Part shown: positions 1 to 8,586 of the stretch, piece by piece
Layout of the letters: each line of letters begins with the position of its first letter
Numbering within the stretch: the first letter of the stretch is position 1
NCBI GenBank assembly: GCA_030526155.1
Contig: JAUNDI010000004.1
Coordinates: 36,384 to 100,383, forward strand
Length of the DNA: 64,000 bases
Reading direction: 5' to 3'
Origin: Bacteroidia bacterium
Lineage (GTDB): Bacteria > Bacteroidota > Bacteroidia > Bacteroidales > Marinilabiliaceae
Position numbers and translations under genes: made by a program
Notes under the pieces: generated by a model
What the model saw: only the letters and a program-made list of their open reading frames with translations
Told to the model about the DNA's origin: nothing
The model's database searches: none

Positions 1-472
1 TTGGTCCATCAGCTCCACCAATAATACCTATAGCACCTGCCTCATTTGGCGAAAAGCCAAGGGCTAGGGCTGTCGCATAGGCTCCAAAAATACCTATCTG
101 CGCCGCAGCGCCTATTAATACCATCTTTGGATTGGATATCAAGGCGGAGAAGTCGGTCATCGCTCCAATACCTAAAAATATCAACGGCGGATAGACTCCT
201 TGTGATACTCCAAAGTAAAGATAATTCAACACCGAACCACTCTCATAAACACCTATCTTTAATCCATCAACAAATGGGGTATTTCCAATAAGAATACCAA
301 AACCAATAGGTATAAGGAGCATTGGCTCATACTCTTTGGCTACTGCCAAATATATGAAGAGAAGGCCGAATCCTATCATCACCAAGTGACCAATAGTAAA
401 ATTGGCATACGCGGTGTAGGTGAAGAACTGCGAAACACTTTCTCCTATAAATTCAAAGAATGAAGTTTCCAC
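1..472 (-). CDS. Na+-transporting carboxylic acid decarboxylase beta subunit (OadB/MmdB family), partial
   Basis: This is the N-terminal part of the membrane subunit that couples decarboxylation of carboxybiotin to export of Na+ across the inner membrane; the gene runs off the left edge of the window. The translation is hydrophobic and contains the OadB-type segments FIGESVSQFF, LLIPIGFGILIGN and FLGIGAMTDFSALI, ending at the edge in GIIGGADGP. I place the start at the GTG at 472 (protein begins V/M-ETSFFEFIGE), preceded by an A/G-rich AAAAGAG stretch; no ATG gives as good an N-terminus. It lies 32 bases after the biotin carrier gene and is the last visible gene of the operon. Oxaloacetate or glutaconyl-CoA pumps have the same subunit; the neighbouring mmdA suggests methylmalonyl-CoA. 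Confidence 0.9.
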   Translation of the reverse strand, partial: METSFFEFIGESVSQFFTYTAYANFTIGHLVMIGFGLLFIYLAVAKEYEPMLLIPIGFGILIGNTPFVDGLKIGVYESGSVLNYLYFGVSQGVYPPLIFLGIGAMTDFSALISNPKMVLIGAAAQIGIFGAYATALALGFSPNEAGAIGIIGGADGP

Positions 473-504
473 TACGTTATCTCTTTTGGGTTAATACCTT
501 ACTC

Positions 505-927
505 TTATAGTTGAATGAGTGCATCACCCTCCATTACAGGGTCACCCTTCTGCTTAAGAATCTTTGTAACTGTACCTGCTTGTGTGGCCTCAATATTGTT
601 CTCCATCTTCATGGCTTCTACCACCATCACAACTTGTCCCACTTGTACAGTGTCTCCAACATTAACCTTTATGTCAAGTACTACGCCTGGTAGTGGAGAG
701 TTTATCGACTTGCCTCCTGCTGCTGGTCGTGGAGCAGCAGCAACTGGTGATGCCGTACGCTGTGGAGCTGGAGCGGCTACCGGACGTACCACTGGAGCTG
801 CCGCCTGTGGGCGCTCTATCTCTACCTCGTAATTCTTACCATTGAGGGTAATGGCCAATTTGTTCCCCTCTTTTTCCTCAACGTCTGCTGAGTACTTCTT
901 ACCCGCAAGTTTGAAATTATATTGCAT
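505..927 (-). CDS. Biotin carboxyl carrier protein of the decarboxylase complex (MmdC/GcdC-like)
   Basis: A 140-residue carrier that moves the carboxyl group from the carboxyltransferase (MmdA) to the membrane subunit. Residues 1-40 form a small N-terminal domain, residues 41-72 are an Ala/Pro-rich flexible linker, and residues about 73-140 are a biotinyl domain. The biotin attachment site is the canonical EAMKMEN motif with the acceptor lysine at residue 107. It is cytoplasmic, held at the membrane through partner subunits. It lies between the OadG-like gene (36-base gap) and the beta subunit gene (32-base gap), so it belongs to one operon. The same fold occurs in pyruvate or propionyl-CoA carboxylases, but the context fixes the role. 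Confidence 0.93.
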   Translation of the reverse strand: MQYNFKLAGKKYSADVEEKEGNKLAITLNGKNYEVEIERPQAAAPVVRPVAAPAPQRTASPVAAAPRPAAGGKSINSPLPGVVLDIKVNVGDTVQVGQVVMVVEAMKMENNIEATQAGTVTKILKQKGDPVMEGDALIQL

Positions 928-963
928 CTGTATCTTTCGTGTTTAAGGTTTAATACTAGTATA

Positions 964-1818
964 CTAGTGTTTCTTGAATGGGAACTGCCATCCTGTATGG
1001 TTCTCATTCTGTACAATGGTGAGCTGTCCCGCAGCATCGTCATGGGCATCAAGCATATACATGGCAACTACTGTCGCTATGGCTACCTGCTCTTCTTCTG
1101 CCTCTAATGCTTTGGCCTCTTTGGCTTTCTGCTTCTCTATCTTCGCTTGCGCTCTAGCCTCTGCCGTCTTCTCTCTCCATACAAAGAAGTTACCTACAGC
1201 AGAGAATACTATAGCAAGTATAATAAGAATGCCAAATACTACCGAAATACTTATAAGGGCCATACCAGCACCGTATGGGTCTACCTCCATAAAACGGTCC
1301 GAGTTGTTCTTCACAACTGCCATCTGGTTCGAGAAGCCTTTACTATTCTCTTTCGGCGTCTCCCATGTACCTATGCCATCAAGTGTACGGGCTAACGACC
1401 CATTTTGTGGTACCTCACAGGAGTCTATTACTATTTGTCCGTTCGACTCTACTAAATATACATACTTAGAATCTGATAAATCAAATGTAGTATGTAGAGG
1501 ACCGTCTGATCGCTTACCATCACACTCAAATACAACGAAGCCTCTAGGCAAAAACTGTGTCGATGTCAAGCCTTGTGGCACTATCGACTTGGTTAGGTTG
1601 TTCCTGTCGTTGCTAAGGTACAAACGAGCCATGTCAACCGTCGAATATGTCGGGTTGAATATCTCGACCCACGCTTCTGTTACCGCACCAGTGGAATCTC
1701 GCTCTACTTTTATCTCATTTATCGTGAGGTCACTGGCTGTCTGCGCAGAAGCAAGGGTATTCATTGCCATTGAACAAGCCAATGCAATGAATCCTTTTGC
1801 TATATCTGTTTTTCTCAT
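964..1818 (-). CDS. LTD domain-OadG fusion, small membrane subunit of the decarboxylase
   Basis: A 284-residue protein in the position of the OadG (gamma) subunit, which elsewhere is only about 80-100 residues. Residues 1-25 are a signal peptide ending ASAQ. Residues about 30-165 resemble a lamin-tail (LTD) beta domain (motifs INEIKVER, WVEIFNPTYSTVDMARLYLS, FDLSDSKYVYLVE), which would be periplasmic. Residues about 185-215 are one membrane helix (ISISVVFGILIILAIVF), followed by a charged Ala/Lys/Glu-rich cytoplasmic segment and a C-terminal tail, the OadG-like part. Operon context (28 bases after mmdA, 36 before the biotin carrier) supports an assembly or anchoring role. LTD assignment is from pattern and family knowledge, not a profile search. 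Confidence 0.78.
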   Translation of the reverse strand: MRKTDIAKGFIALACSMAMNTLASAQTASDLTINEIKVERDSTGAVTEAWVEIFNPTYSTVDMARLYLSNDRNNLTKSIVPQGLTSTQFLPRGFVVFECDGKRSDGPLHTTFDLSDSKYVYLVESNGQIVIDSCEVPQNGSLARTLDGIGTWETPKENSKGFSNQMAVVKNNSDRFMEVDPYGAGMALISISVVFGILIILAIVFSAVGNFFVWREKTAEARAQAKIEKQKAKEAKALEAEEEQVAIATVVAMYMLDAHDDAAGQLTIVQNENHTGWQFPFKKH

Positions 1819-1846
1819 CAGTCTTTTCTCTTATGAGCCTTATCCA

Positions 1847-3397
1847 CTAAAGTGGAAGGTTAGAGTGCTTACGTGGTAAGTTCTGATCGCGCTTGTTGAC
1901 GATCGACTCTAAGGCTCTAATAATTCTATAACGTGTATTTCTTGGCTCAATTACGTCATCAAGATAACCATATTGTGCCGCATTATATGGATTCGCAAAC
2001 AAGTCTTTATACTCGTTTATAGCATCGTCCATATACTTTTGCTGCTCTTCTGGTGTCGACAACTCTTTAATCTTCTTGCTATGAAGTACCTCTACAGCGC
2101 CCTTAGGACCCATAACGGCTATCTCTGCTGTTGGCCAAGCATAGTTTACATCGCCTCTCAAGTGCTTACTTGACATCACAATGTATGCACCTCCATATGC
2201 TTTACGTAGGATTACCGTTACCTTTGGTACTGTAGCATGGCCGTATGCAAATAGCAACTTAGCTCCATGTACAATTACTCCTCCATACTCTTGTGCTGTG
2301 CCTGGCAAGAAGCCTGGAACGTCTACAAGGGATACTATTGGCAAATTAAAGGCGTCGCAGAATCTCACAAATCTCGCTGCCTTACGTGAGGCATTGCTAT
2401 CTAGTGTACCTGCATTCTTTGCCGGCTGGTTAGCAATAATACCTACCGAACGACCATTGAAGTGGGCAAAGCCAATGACAATATTCTGTGCCCAGTCTTT
2501 CTGTACCTCAAAGAATTTATTGTCGTCTACAATGGCTGTAATAACCTGCTTAACGTCGTATGGCTTGTTTACATCTTCTGGAATAATCTCGTTCAATGCA
2601 TCTTCCAAACGGTCTACAGGGTCATTAGTCTCTACTCGTGGAGCTTGCTCTGTATTGTTCTGTGGCAAGTACGAGAGCAACTCTCTAATCATCTGCATAG
2701 CCTCCTCTTCGTTCTCCGAAACAAAATGGGCTACACCCGATTTCTTACTGTGTACGTCTGCACCTCCGAGCGACTCCTCGTCTACATCCTCATAGGTAAC
2801 TGTCTTAACAACTTTTGGTCCTGTCAAGAACATATAGCTGTTAGTCCTATTCATCAAAATGAAGTCTGTCAATGCAGGTGAATATACCGCACCGCCAGCG
2901 CAAGGACCCAAAATCGCCGAAATCTGTGGAATAACACCCGAAGCTATGATATTTCTCTCAAAAATTTCACCAAAGCCTGCCAACGCTGCTACACCCTCTT
3001 GTATACGAGCTCCTCCTGAGTCGTTCAAGCCAATAACTGGAGCTCCAACCTTAACGGCCATATCCATTACTTTGCATATCTTCTTTGCCATAGTCTCCGA
3101 CAAAGAACCTCCCATTACTGTGAAGTCTTGCGCAAAAACGAATACTAAACGACCATTTATAGTACCACTACCGGTTACAACACCATCACCAGGGTACTGG
3201 TTCTTCTCCATTCCAAAATTCGTACATCTGTGAGTCACGAACATGTCGTACTCCTCAAAACTTCCTTGGTCTAGAAGTAGCGCTATACGCTCTCTAGCTG
3301 TAAGTTTTCCTTTGGCGTGCTGAGCTTCAATGCGTTTTTCACCACCGCCTAAGCGCGACTGAGCGCGCTTCTGCATCAGTTTCTTTATTTCGTCCAT
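1847..3397 (-). CDS. mmdA: Methylmalonyl-CoA decarboxylase alpha subunit / acyl-CoA carboxyltransferase
   Basis: The 516-residue carboxyltransferase moves the carboxyl group of (probably) methylmalonyl-CoA to biotin, producing propionyl-CoA; the energy is used by the membrane subunits to pump Na+. It has the full length of the propionyl-CoA carboxylase beta/MmdA family. Visible motifs are [11 protein letters not shown] (N-terminal oxyanion loop) and [11 protein letters not shown] (C-terminal half). It is the first gene of the operon mmdA, LTD-OadG, biotin carrier, beta subunit. Substrate is inferred from the gene set: succinate-to-propionate fermentation is common in Bacteroidales. No methylmalonyl-CoA epimerase gene lies directly upstream; the upstream stretch is gene-free. 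Propionyl-CoA carboxylase beta subunit is the main alternative. Confidence 0.9.
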   Translation of the reverse strand: MDEIKKLMQKRAQSRLGGGEKRIEAQHAKGKLTARERIALLLDQGSFEEYDMFVTHRCTNFGMEKNQYPGDGVVTGSGTINGRLVFVFAQDFTVMGGSLSETMAKKICKVMDMAVKVGAPVIGLNDSGGARIQEGVAALAGFGEIFERNIIASGVIPQISAILGPCAGGAVYSPALTDFILMNRTNSYMFLTGPKVVKTVTYEDVDEESLGGADVHSKKSGVAHFVSENEEEAMQMIRELLSYLPQNNTEQAPRVETNDPVDRLEDALNEIIPEDVNKPYDVKQVITAIVDDNKFFEVQKDWAQNIVIGFAHFNGRSVGIIANQPAKNAGTLDSNASRKAARFVRFCDAFNLPIVSLVDVPGFLPGTAQEYGGVIVHGAKLLFAYGHATVPKVTVILRKAYGGAYIVMSSKHLRGDVNYAWPTAEIAVMGPKGAVEVLHSKKIKELSTPEEQQKYMDDAINEYKDLFANPYNAAQYGYLDDVIEPRNTRYRIIRALESIVNKRDQNLPRKHSNLPL

Positions 3398-3439
3398 ATT
3401 AACGTATCTTTCTTTTTAATGCTATGTGTTGAGCAATGG

Positions 3440-3469
3440 CAAAGATACAAAATTCTCAACAAATGCAAA
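3440..3469 (-). promoter_or_regulatory. Promoter of the decarboxylase operon
   Basis: On the minus strand the -7 box TATCTTTG (3440-3447) is a perfect TAnnTTTG, and TTTG (3466-3469) lies 18 bases upstream as the -33 box. It is 43 bases before the mmdA start at 3397. The -33 box falls inside the T-rich tail of the preceding minus-strand terminator. Confidence 0.7.
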
Positions 3470-3481
3470 AAAAAGTAAATA

Positions 3482-3515
3482 AAAGCGTTTCGCTGAACAC
3501 TCCACGAAACGCTTT
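3482..3515 (-). terminator. Intrinsic terminator of the putative small RNA
   Basis: An 11-bp perfect stem (AAAGCGTTTCG with CGAAACGCTTT) and a 12-base loop, followed on the minus strand by TTTTATTTAC and a run of eight or more T. On the plus strand there is no T-run, so it acts for minus-strand transcription. Confidence 0.8.
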
Positions 3516-3640
3516 CTCAAAATATACTATATGTTAACAAGGTAGTGTTGCCTATAGGTATCAAACCATAAATGCTTAAGCAACTACTCTTACCCACGCT
3601 GACTTTAATAGCCGCTTAAGCATTATCCTAACTTATTTCA
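3482..3640 (-). ncRNA. Putative structured small RNA, about 160 nt
   Basis: No ORF is present, yet the minus strand carries a complete transcription unit. There is a -7 box TATCTTTG at 3647-3654, an 11-bp perfect stem between arms 3614-3624 (AATGCTTAAGC) and 3571-3581 (GCTTAAGCATT) with a 32-nt loop, and a strong terminator hairpin at 3482-3515 with a T-rich tail. A competing pairing (GTAGTTGC with GCAACACTAC) suggests an alternative fold. I do not recognise an RNA family; it does not read as a tRNA, tmRNA, SRP RNA or RNase P. A long 5' leader of mmdA is unlikely because the terminator precedes the mmdA promoter. Confidence 0.45.
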
Positions 3641-3683
3641 CCGCTGCAAAGATATAACACCAAATACCCCCTTGTCAATAGCT

Positions 3684-3786
3684 GGGGATAGATAGCACGA
3701 TTTTGGGGATAGATAACACGATTAGGGGCGAAATTCGAGCAAAAAACCTAACATTTGGGGACGAAATGCATTTTTTGGGGACGAAC
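3684..3786. repeat. Degenerate GGGG-led repeats with a period near 20 bases
   Basis: Five GGGG tracts begin at 3684, 3705, 3725, 3757 and 3777 (spacings 21, 20, 32, 20). The first two units are near identical (GGGGATAGATAGCACGAT and GGGGATAGATAACACGAT); the last ones start GGGGACGAA. There is no ORF. The rest of 3655-4077 shows only A/C-rich plus-strand sequence and the TAG array listed separately. Confidence 0.5.
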
Positions 3787-4012
3787 AGCAACCACAAAGC
3801 CCTCTCTTCATCCATCACGCATCCATAACTTGGTCCCTATATCTTCCTTATAAAAAATCCCCCTCACAGCTCTCTCTATGCTCGCTATAACCTCGCTCTA
3901 TACAGGCTCAACAAAAACAAAGCCCAAACACCAAAACAATCCATATAATATTCAATATTTTCAATATAACGCACCCACATCTCCCCATTCAAGCCTCTCC
4001 CCCCACCTTACC

Positions 4013-4062
4013 TTCTAGGACATCTAGAATAAATAGGACATCTAGAACAACTAGAATAACTA
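4013..4062. repeat. 9-base phased CTAG array, locus 1
   Basis: Consecutive 9-base units read TTCTAGGAC, ATCTAGAAT, AAATAGGAC, ATCTAGAAC, AACTAGAAT, AACTACCCC. On the opposite strand this is the TAGTTATTC type unit found at other intergenic sites in this window. It sits just beyond the nqr terminator. Confidence 0.7.
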
Positions 4063-4077
4063 CCCCCAAAAAACAAA

Positions 4078-4108
4078 AAGCCGAACAGGGAAACACCCCA
4101 TTCGGCTT
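4078..4108 (-). terminator. Terminator of the nqr operon
   Basis: AAGCCGAA pairs with TTCGGCTT, extended by GGG/CCC inside. On the minus strand it is followed by a T-rich run (TTTTTGTTTTTTG). It lies 21 bases after the nqrF stop. Confidence 0.85.
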
Positions 4109-4129
4109 AATTTATCAAAAGTGAATAAA

Positions 4130-5398
4130 TTATCCACCAAAGTTATCAAACATAATATCCTTGCTCTCTACACCAAGTGAATCCAAGAGGTCAAGAACTG
4201 TCTTAGCCATCATTGGAGGACCACAGAGGTAGTACTCGATATCCTCTGGAGCCTCGTGTGCCTTGAGGTATGTGTCACCAAGTACTGGAGCAATGAAGCC
4301 TGCTGTGTACTTAACACCCATTGCGTCTGCCTTAGGGTCTGGACGGTCAAGTGCCAAGTGGAAGTGGAAGTTAGGGAACTCCTTCTCAAGCTCAAGGAAG
4401 TCTTCCATGAAGAATACCTCGTCAATAGCACGAGCACCATAGAAGTAGTGCATCTCACGATCACGTACATTGAGTGTCTTGAGCAAGTGCATAATCTGTG
4501 CACGCAATGGAGCCATACCGGCACCACCACCTACCCAAATCATCTCCTTACCTGTACCGTATCTTGGACGGAACTCACCATAAGGGCCCGACATAGTTAC
4601 CTTGTCACCTGGCTTGAGGTTAAAGATATATGTAGAGGCAATACCACATGGTACATCCATAAAGCCTGGACCTTGATCTTTTGGCTTGAATGGAGGTGTA
4701 GCAATACGTACTGTCAAAGTGATAATATCACCCTCATCTGGGTAGTTAGCCATTGAGTATGCACGAATTGTAGCCTCTGTATTCTTCTGCTTCAAATTGA
4801 AGAGACCAAACTTCTCCCATGCTGGTACATAAAGGTCGCCAATAAGCGAACGATCAAAATCAGCATAGTTGATATCGTACTCTGGAATCTTAATTTGTGC
4901 GTATGAACCTGGCTCAAAGTCCATGTGCTCTCCTGGAGGAAGCTTAACCTTGAACTCTTTAATAAAGGTAGCAACGTTCTTGTTCGAGATAACCTCGCAC
5001 TCCCATTCCTTAACACCCATTACTGCGTCGTCAACCTTAATAGCTAAGTCACCCTTAACCTTAACCTGACAACCAAGGCGCCAATGGTCTTGCTGCTGCT
5101 TACGTGAGAAATGGCCCTTCTCTGAGTCCAATATCTCACCACCACCTTCAACTACTTGACATTTACACTGGCCACAAGAACCTTTACCGCCACAAGCGGA
5201 TGGCAAAAAGATGCCCTCTGCTGCAAGTGTGCCAAGAAGACTGCCGCCTTGCTCAACCTCTACTTCCTTGTCGCCGTTGATCTTAATTTTTACGTTGCCG
5301 CTCGGAGTAAGATATGTCTTAGCCACGAGAAGCATAACAACGAGCAAGAGGATAATTACCAAGAATACTCCAATGCTCGATAGAATTAAATTCATCAT
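4130..5398 (-). CDS. nqrF: Na+-NQR subunit F, NADH-oxidising subunit
   Basis: NqrF takes electrons from NADH to FAD and then to a 2Fe-2S cluster, the entry point of the sodium-pumping NADH:quinone oxidoreductase. The 422-residue protein has one N-terminal membrane helix (about 5-27), a ferredoxin domain with cluster cysteines C69, C75, C78 and C110, an FAD domain with RAYSMANYP, and an NADH domain with GGGAGMAPLR, ending in FDNFGG. These positions match characterised NqrF proteins nearly residue for residue. It is the last gene of the six-gene operon, 23 bases after nqrE, and is followed by the operon terminator. Confidence 0.97.
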   Translation of the reverse strand: MMNLILSSIGVFLVIILLLVVMLLVAKTYLTPSGNVKIKINGDKEVEVEQGGSLLGTLAAEGIFLPSACGGKGSCGQCKCQVVEGGGEILDSEKGHFSRKQQQDHWRLGCQVKVKGDLAIKVDDAVMGVKEWECEVISNKNVATFIKEFKVKLPPGEHMDFEPGSYAQIKIPEYDINYADFDRSLIGDLYVPAWEKFGLFNLKQKNTEATIRAYSMANYPDEGDIITLTVRIATPPFKPKDQGPGFMDVPCGIASTYIFNLKPGDKVTMSGPYGEFRPRYGTGKEMIWVGGGAGMAPLRAQIMHLLKTLNVRDREMHYFYGARAIDEVFFMEDFLELEKEFPNFHFHLALDRPDPKADAMGVKYTAGFIAPVLGDTYLKAHEAPEDIEYYLCGPPMMAKTVLDLLDSLGVESKDIMFDNFGG

Positions 5399-5421
5399 AT
5401 CAGCTATTGTGTTACTGAGTT

Positions 5422-6045
5422 TTACAATTTAAGACCACTGAAACACATAAATGACATAGCCATCAAACCTACCACAATAAATGTGATACCTAGGCCACGC
5501 AATGCTGGTGGTACATTAGAGTATGCCATCTTTTCACGAATAGCAGCAAGTGCTACAATGGCTATCAACCAACCAATACCTGAACCTAAAGCATATACTA
5601 TCGCAGATGTAATATCTGTAATAGCCTTAGGGTCTGTTGGCTCAAGACCAATACGCTGCTGCATGAAGAGCGAACCACCCATGATAGCACAGTTTACAGC
5701 AATCAATGGAAGGAAGATACCGAGCGAAGCATAGAGCGCTGGAGCAAATTTCTCTACTACCATCTCTACCAATTGCACAATACCCGCAATCACAGCAATG
5801 AAAAGAATGAACGACAAGAAGGATAGGTCTACACCCTCTGTAAGACAGTCAGGACCTAAAACCTTTGTCTGTAATAAATAGTTCACTGGCAAGGTCACTA
5901 CAAGCACAAATGTAACTGCAAGACCAAGACCAAACGCCGTCTTCACACTCTTCGATACAGCCAAGTATGAACACATACCGAGGAAGAAGGCGAATATCAT
6001 ATTGTCCACAAATATAGAGCGGACGAAAAGACTCAATAAATCCAT
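5422..6045 (-). CDS. nqrE: Na+-NQR subunit E, membrane subunit
   Basis: A 207-residue integral membrane subunit with about six helices, homologous to NqrD and to RnfA. NqrD and NqrE together hold an intramembrane iron-sulfur cluster; the expected cysteines are present here at C25 ([10 protein letters not shown]) and C119 ([10 protein letters not shown]). Length is normal for the family. It is co-transcribed with nqrD upstream (22-base gap) and nqrF downstream. RnfA is the only close alternative, but the neighbouring NqrA, B, C and F decide for NQR. Confidence 0.96.
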   Translation of the reverse strand: MDLLSLFVRSIFVDNMIFAFFLGMCSYLAVSKSVKTAFGLGLAVTFVLVVTLPVNYLLQTKVLGPDCLTEGVDLSFLSFILFIAVIAGIVQLVEMVVEKFAPALYASLGIFLPLIAVNCAIMGGSLFMQQRIGLEPTDPKAITDITSAIVYALGSGIGWLIAIVALAAIREKMAYSNVPPALRGLGITFIVVGLMAMSFMCFSGLKL

Positions 6046-6067
6046 GATAATCTTCTGCTGTTACTTA

Positions 6068-6682
6068 TTATTTCTCTTGTAGATCTTTATTATGTGCACG
6101 CTCCCACCAAATGATGCAACCACAAATAACCAAGGCCATTGGGGCTAACAACATAAGACCGTTGTTCACATAGCCAAAACGCTCCAATACATCAAAGCCT
6201 AATAGCTTACCTGAACCTAGCAACTCACGGAAGAATGCTACAATAACCAAAATTTTAGCATAGCCAAGACCACTACCAATACCGTCAAGCAACGACTCAA
6301 ATGGACCATTCTGCATAGCAAAGGCCTCAAGACGTCCCATCAAAATACAGTTGGTAATAATCAAACCGACATATACCGACAACTGTACACTAACATCATA
6401 TGCAAAGGCTTTCAATACCTCTGATACCAATGTTACAAGTGTAGCTACTACTACCAATTGCACAATAATACGGATACGTCCTGGTATAGTCTTTCTTAAT
6501 AGGGAAATAACAACGTTCGCTACCGCTACAATTACTGTAACAGCAAGACCCATTACCAAGGCTGGCTCCAACTGCGCTGTTACAGCAAGCGCAGAACAGA
6601 TACCAAGTACCTGTACAGTAACAGGGTTGTTAATGGTAAGAGGATTCAAAAATGCCTCTTTATTCTTCTTTGATAAGCTCAT
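6068..6682 (-). CDS. nqrD: Na+-NQR subunit D, membrane subunit
   Basis: A 204-residue membrane subunit, paralogue of NqrE and homologue of RnfE. The two cysteines that bind the intramembrane iron-sulfur cluster are visible at C29 (VLGICSALAVT) and C112 (IITNCILMGR). About six membrane helices are predicted from the hydrophobic pattern. The start ATG at 6682 directly follows a GGAGGAAAG Shine-Dalgarno-like stretch. It lies 17 bases after nqrC and 22 before nqrE in the operon. Confidence 0.96.
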   Translation of the reverse strand: MSLSKKNKEAFLNPLTINNPVTVQVLGICSALAVTAQLEPALVMGLAVTVIVAVANVVISLLRKTIPGRIRIIVQLVVVATLVTLVSEVLKAFAYDVSVQLSVYVGLIITNCILMGRLEAFAMQNGPFESLLDGIGSGLGYAKILVIVAFFRELLGSGKLLGFDVLERFGYVNNGLMLLAPMALVICGCIIWWERAHNKDLQEK

Positions 6683-6699
6683 TTTTCTTTCCTCCTAGA

Positions 6700-7383
6700 T
6701 TACTTTGTTAAGAAACCTTCGAACTTCTTGAGATTTGTCTCGAGCATTACGCTTACTGCAGAAGATGTAATAGTACCACCTGAGATACCATCTACATAGT
6801 CTTTGTCCGCTACAGACTGACCCTTCTTTACAACCGCGATAGATGTCAATACACTATCTCTCTGAATGTTCTTATCCTTGAATTGATTACAGAATGCTGG
6901 CTTCACAATCTCCGCACCAAGACCAGCTGTCTCACTAGCATGGTTGAAGTAAATGCCATATACTGTGCTCTTGTTATCATTGAGTGCAATGTAACCCCAA
7001 ATAGCACCCCAAAGACCATTACCGTTCATTGGGATAACATACTTAGTAGCACCATCAACCTCACACTGGTAGATTACCTCGTTCTTGTCCGCACCAGTTA
7101 CATCGAAATCTGCTACCGCACACTTCTCTGCTCCTGTCTTGTCCAAAATCTTTACTACGTTCTTTGTGAAGGCTGCCTGAGCATCAGTGTAATCTGTAAT
7201 ATTCAATGAGCTCAATATCTGCTTCTTTGTGTCAAGTTTCACATTCTCATCCTGTGTAGGACCTAAAGCAGAATGGGCAAATGCCAAGAGGAATGCAACG
7301 ATGACTACCATTACTACTGCATATACAATAGTATAGGTGTTGCTATTCGTCGAGAAGCCCTTCGAATTATTGTTTGCTGCCAT
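6700..7383 (-). CDS. nqrC: Na+-NQR subunit C, covalent flavoprotein
   Basis: NqrC has one N-terminal membrane helix (about 18-38) and a periplasmic FMN-binding domain. FMN is attached through a phosphoester bond to a threonine; the motif SGGTITS near the C-terminus identifies T204 as the acceptor. The protein is 227 residues, a little shorter than the Vibrio form (about 257). Attachment needs the flavin transferase ApbE, which is not in this window. It lies 9 bases after nqrB in the operon. RnfG has the same fold; context excludes it. Confidence 0.95.
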   Translation of the reverse strand: MAANNNSKGFSTNSNTYTIVYAVVMVVIVAFLLAFAHSALGPTQDENVKLDTKKQILSSLNITDYTDAQAAFTKNVVKILDKTGAEKCAVADFDVTGADKNEVIYQCEVDGATKYVIPMNGNGLWGAIWGYIALNDNKSTVYGIYFNHASETAGLGAEIVKPAFCNQFKDKNIQRDSVLTSIAVVKKGQSVADKDYVDGISGGTITSSAVSVMLETNLKKFEGFLTK

Positions 7384-7392
7384 TGTCGTTGC

Positions 7393-8541
7393 TTATTTTG
7401 CTTGTTGTTTAACACGATTCTTTCTGCGGCTGATGTTACGACCAACAATAATGCTGTCGATAAGTGGAGCCAATGTGTTCATGAGCAATATCGCAAGCAT
7501 CATACCCTCTGGATAACCTGGGTTCAATACTCTGATGATAATTGCCATAGCACCAATCAAGAAGCCGTAGATATATTTACCACACTCTGTACGTGGAGAG
7601 GTTACTGGGTCTGTTGCCATAAATACAGCACCAAAGCAGAAACCACCAATTACAAGGTGCTCACTCCAGCTGATTGCACCCATGCCCTCAGCACCACCTA
7701 CATTGAAGAGGTATGCTGTCAACGCACCACCTACAAATACACTTATCATTGTCTTTGCAGATGCTACACCTGTGCAAAGCATCAATACTGCACCTATAGC
7801 AATGGCAATTACGCTAGTCTCACCAATAGAACCTGGGATAAGACCATAAACGCAATCCATGAACTCAAAGCCAATATTACCAGTAGCATTAGCGTTCGAA
7901 AGTGCTGTAGCTCCAGAGAAGCCATCAACTACATTCTCAGCACCATACCAAACTGAGTCGCCCGACATTCTGCTTGGATAAGCGAAGAACAAGAATGCAC
8001 GTGCTATCAAGGCTGGGTTCCAGATATTCATACCTGTACCACCAAATACCTCCTTAGCAAAGATTACTGCAAAGGCTGTAGCCAAACCTACCATCCAAAG
8101 TGGAACGTCTGCTGGCATAACCAATGGAATCAACATACCTGTTGCAAGGAAACCTTCGTTTACCTCATGGCCACGCATCTGTGCTACCGCAAACTCAATG
8201 CCAAGACCAACTACGTATGATACAATCAACATTGGCAATACCTGCAAGAAGCCGTAGAGGAACATATCCCCAAACTCAGCTGTCTCACCTAGAGCACGGA
8301 AGTGCTGGTAGCCTGTGTTGTACATACCCATCAAAAGTGCTGGAATCAAAGCCAACACTACGACGATGATGGTTCTCTTCAAATCCACCGCGTCGCGTAC
8401 GTGAACACCACCCTTGTTTACCTCATTTGGAGTAAAGAGGAAAGTCTCAAAGGCACCGAATGTAGATCGGAGCCAGCTGAACTTACCACCCTCCTGGAAG
8501 TTAGGCTTCACGTTATCAACAAATTTTCTTAAAGCTTTCAC
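7393..8541 (-). CDS. nqrB: Na+-NQR subunit B, Na+-channel subunit with covalent FMN
   Basis: A 382-residue polytopic membrane protein that carries covalent FMN, riboflavin and the quinone site and forms the likely sodium path. The flavinylation motif VDGFSGATALS places the FMN-bearing threonine at T212. The N-terminal MKALRKFVDNVKPNFQEGGK is typical of NqrB. Roughly ten membrane helices are seen. It lies 45 bases after nqrA and 9 before nqrC. RnfD is the homologue in Rnf complexes; the NqrA neighbour excludes it. Confidence 0.96.
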   Translation of the reverse strand: MKALRKFVDNVKPNFQEGGKFSWLRSTFGAFETFLFTPNEVNKGGVHVRDAVDLKRTIIVVVLALIPALLMGMYNTGYQHFRALGETAEFGDMFLYGFLQVLPMLIVSYVVGLGIEFAVAQMRGHEVNEGFLATGMLIPLVMPADVPLWMVGLATAFAVIFAKEVFGGTGMNIWNPALIARAFLFFAYPSRMSGDSVWYGAENVVDGFSGATALSNANATGNIGFEFMDCVYGLIPGSIGETSVIAIAIGAVLMLCTGVASAKTMISVFVGGALTAYLFNVGGAEGMGAISWSEHLVIGGFCFGAVFMATDPVTSPRTECGKYIYGFLIGAMAIIIRVLNPGYPEGMMLAILLMNTLAPLIDSIIVGRNISRRKNRVKQQAK

Positions 8542-8586
8542 GTCTATATTACGTTTTTACTTTTTACTTCTATTAATCTTAACGTA

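Noticed and set aside
974-1879. Long plus-strand open frame of 301 codons opposite the LTD-OadG gene
   Set aside because: The minus-strand frame has a signal peptide, operon position and a domain pattern; the plus frame is a shadow with no family features.
3540-3640. tRNA or tRNA-like gene in the nqrF-mmdA gap
   Set aside because: There is a GGTTTGATACC segment resembling a T-loop, but no cloverleaf, anticodon arm or acceptor stem can be formed around it.
3684-3786. G-quadruplex
   Set aside because: The GGGG tracts are 16-28 bases apart, too far for a usual intramolecular quadruplex.
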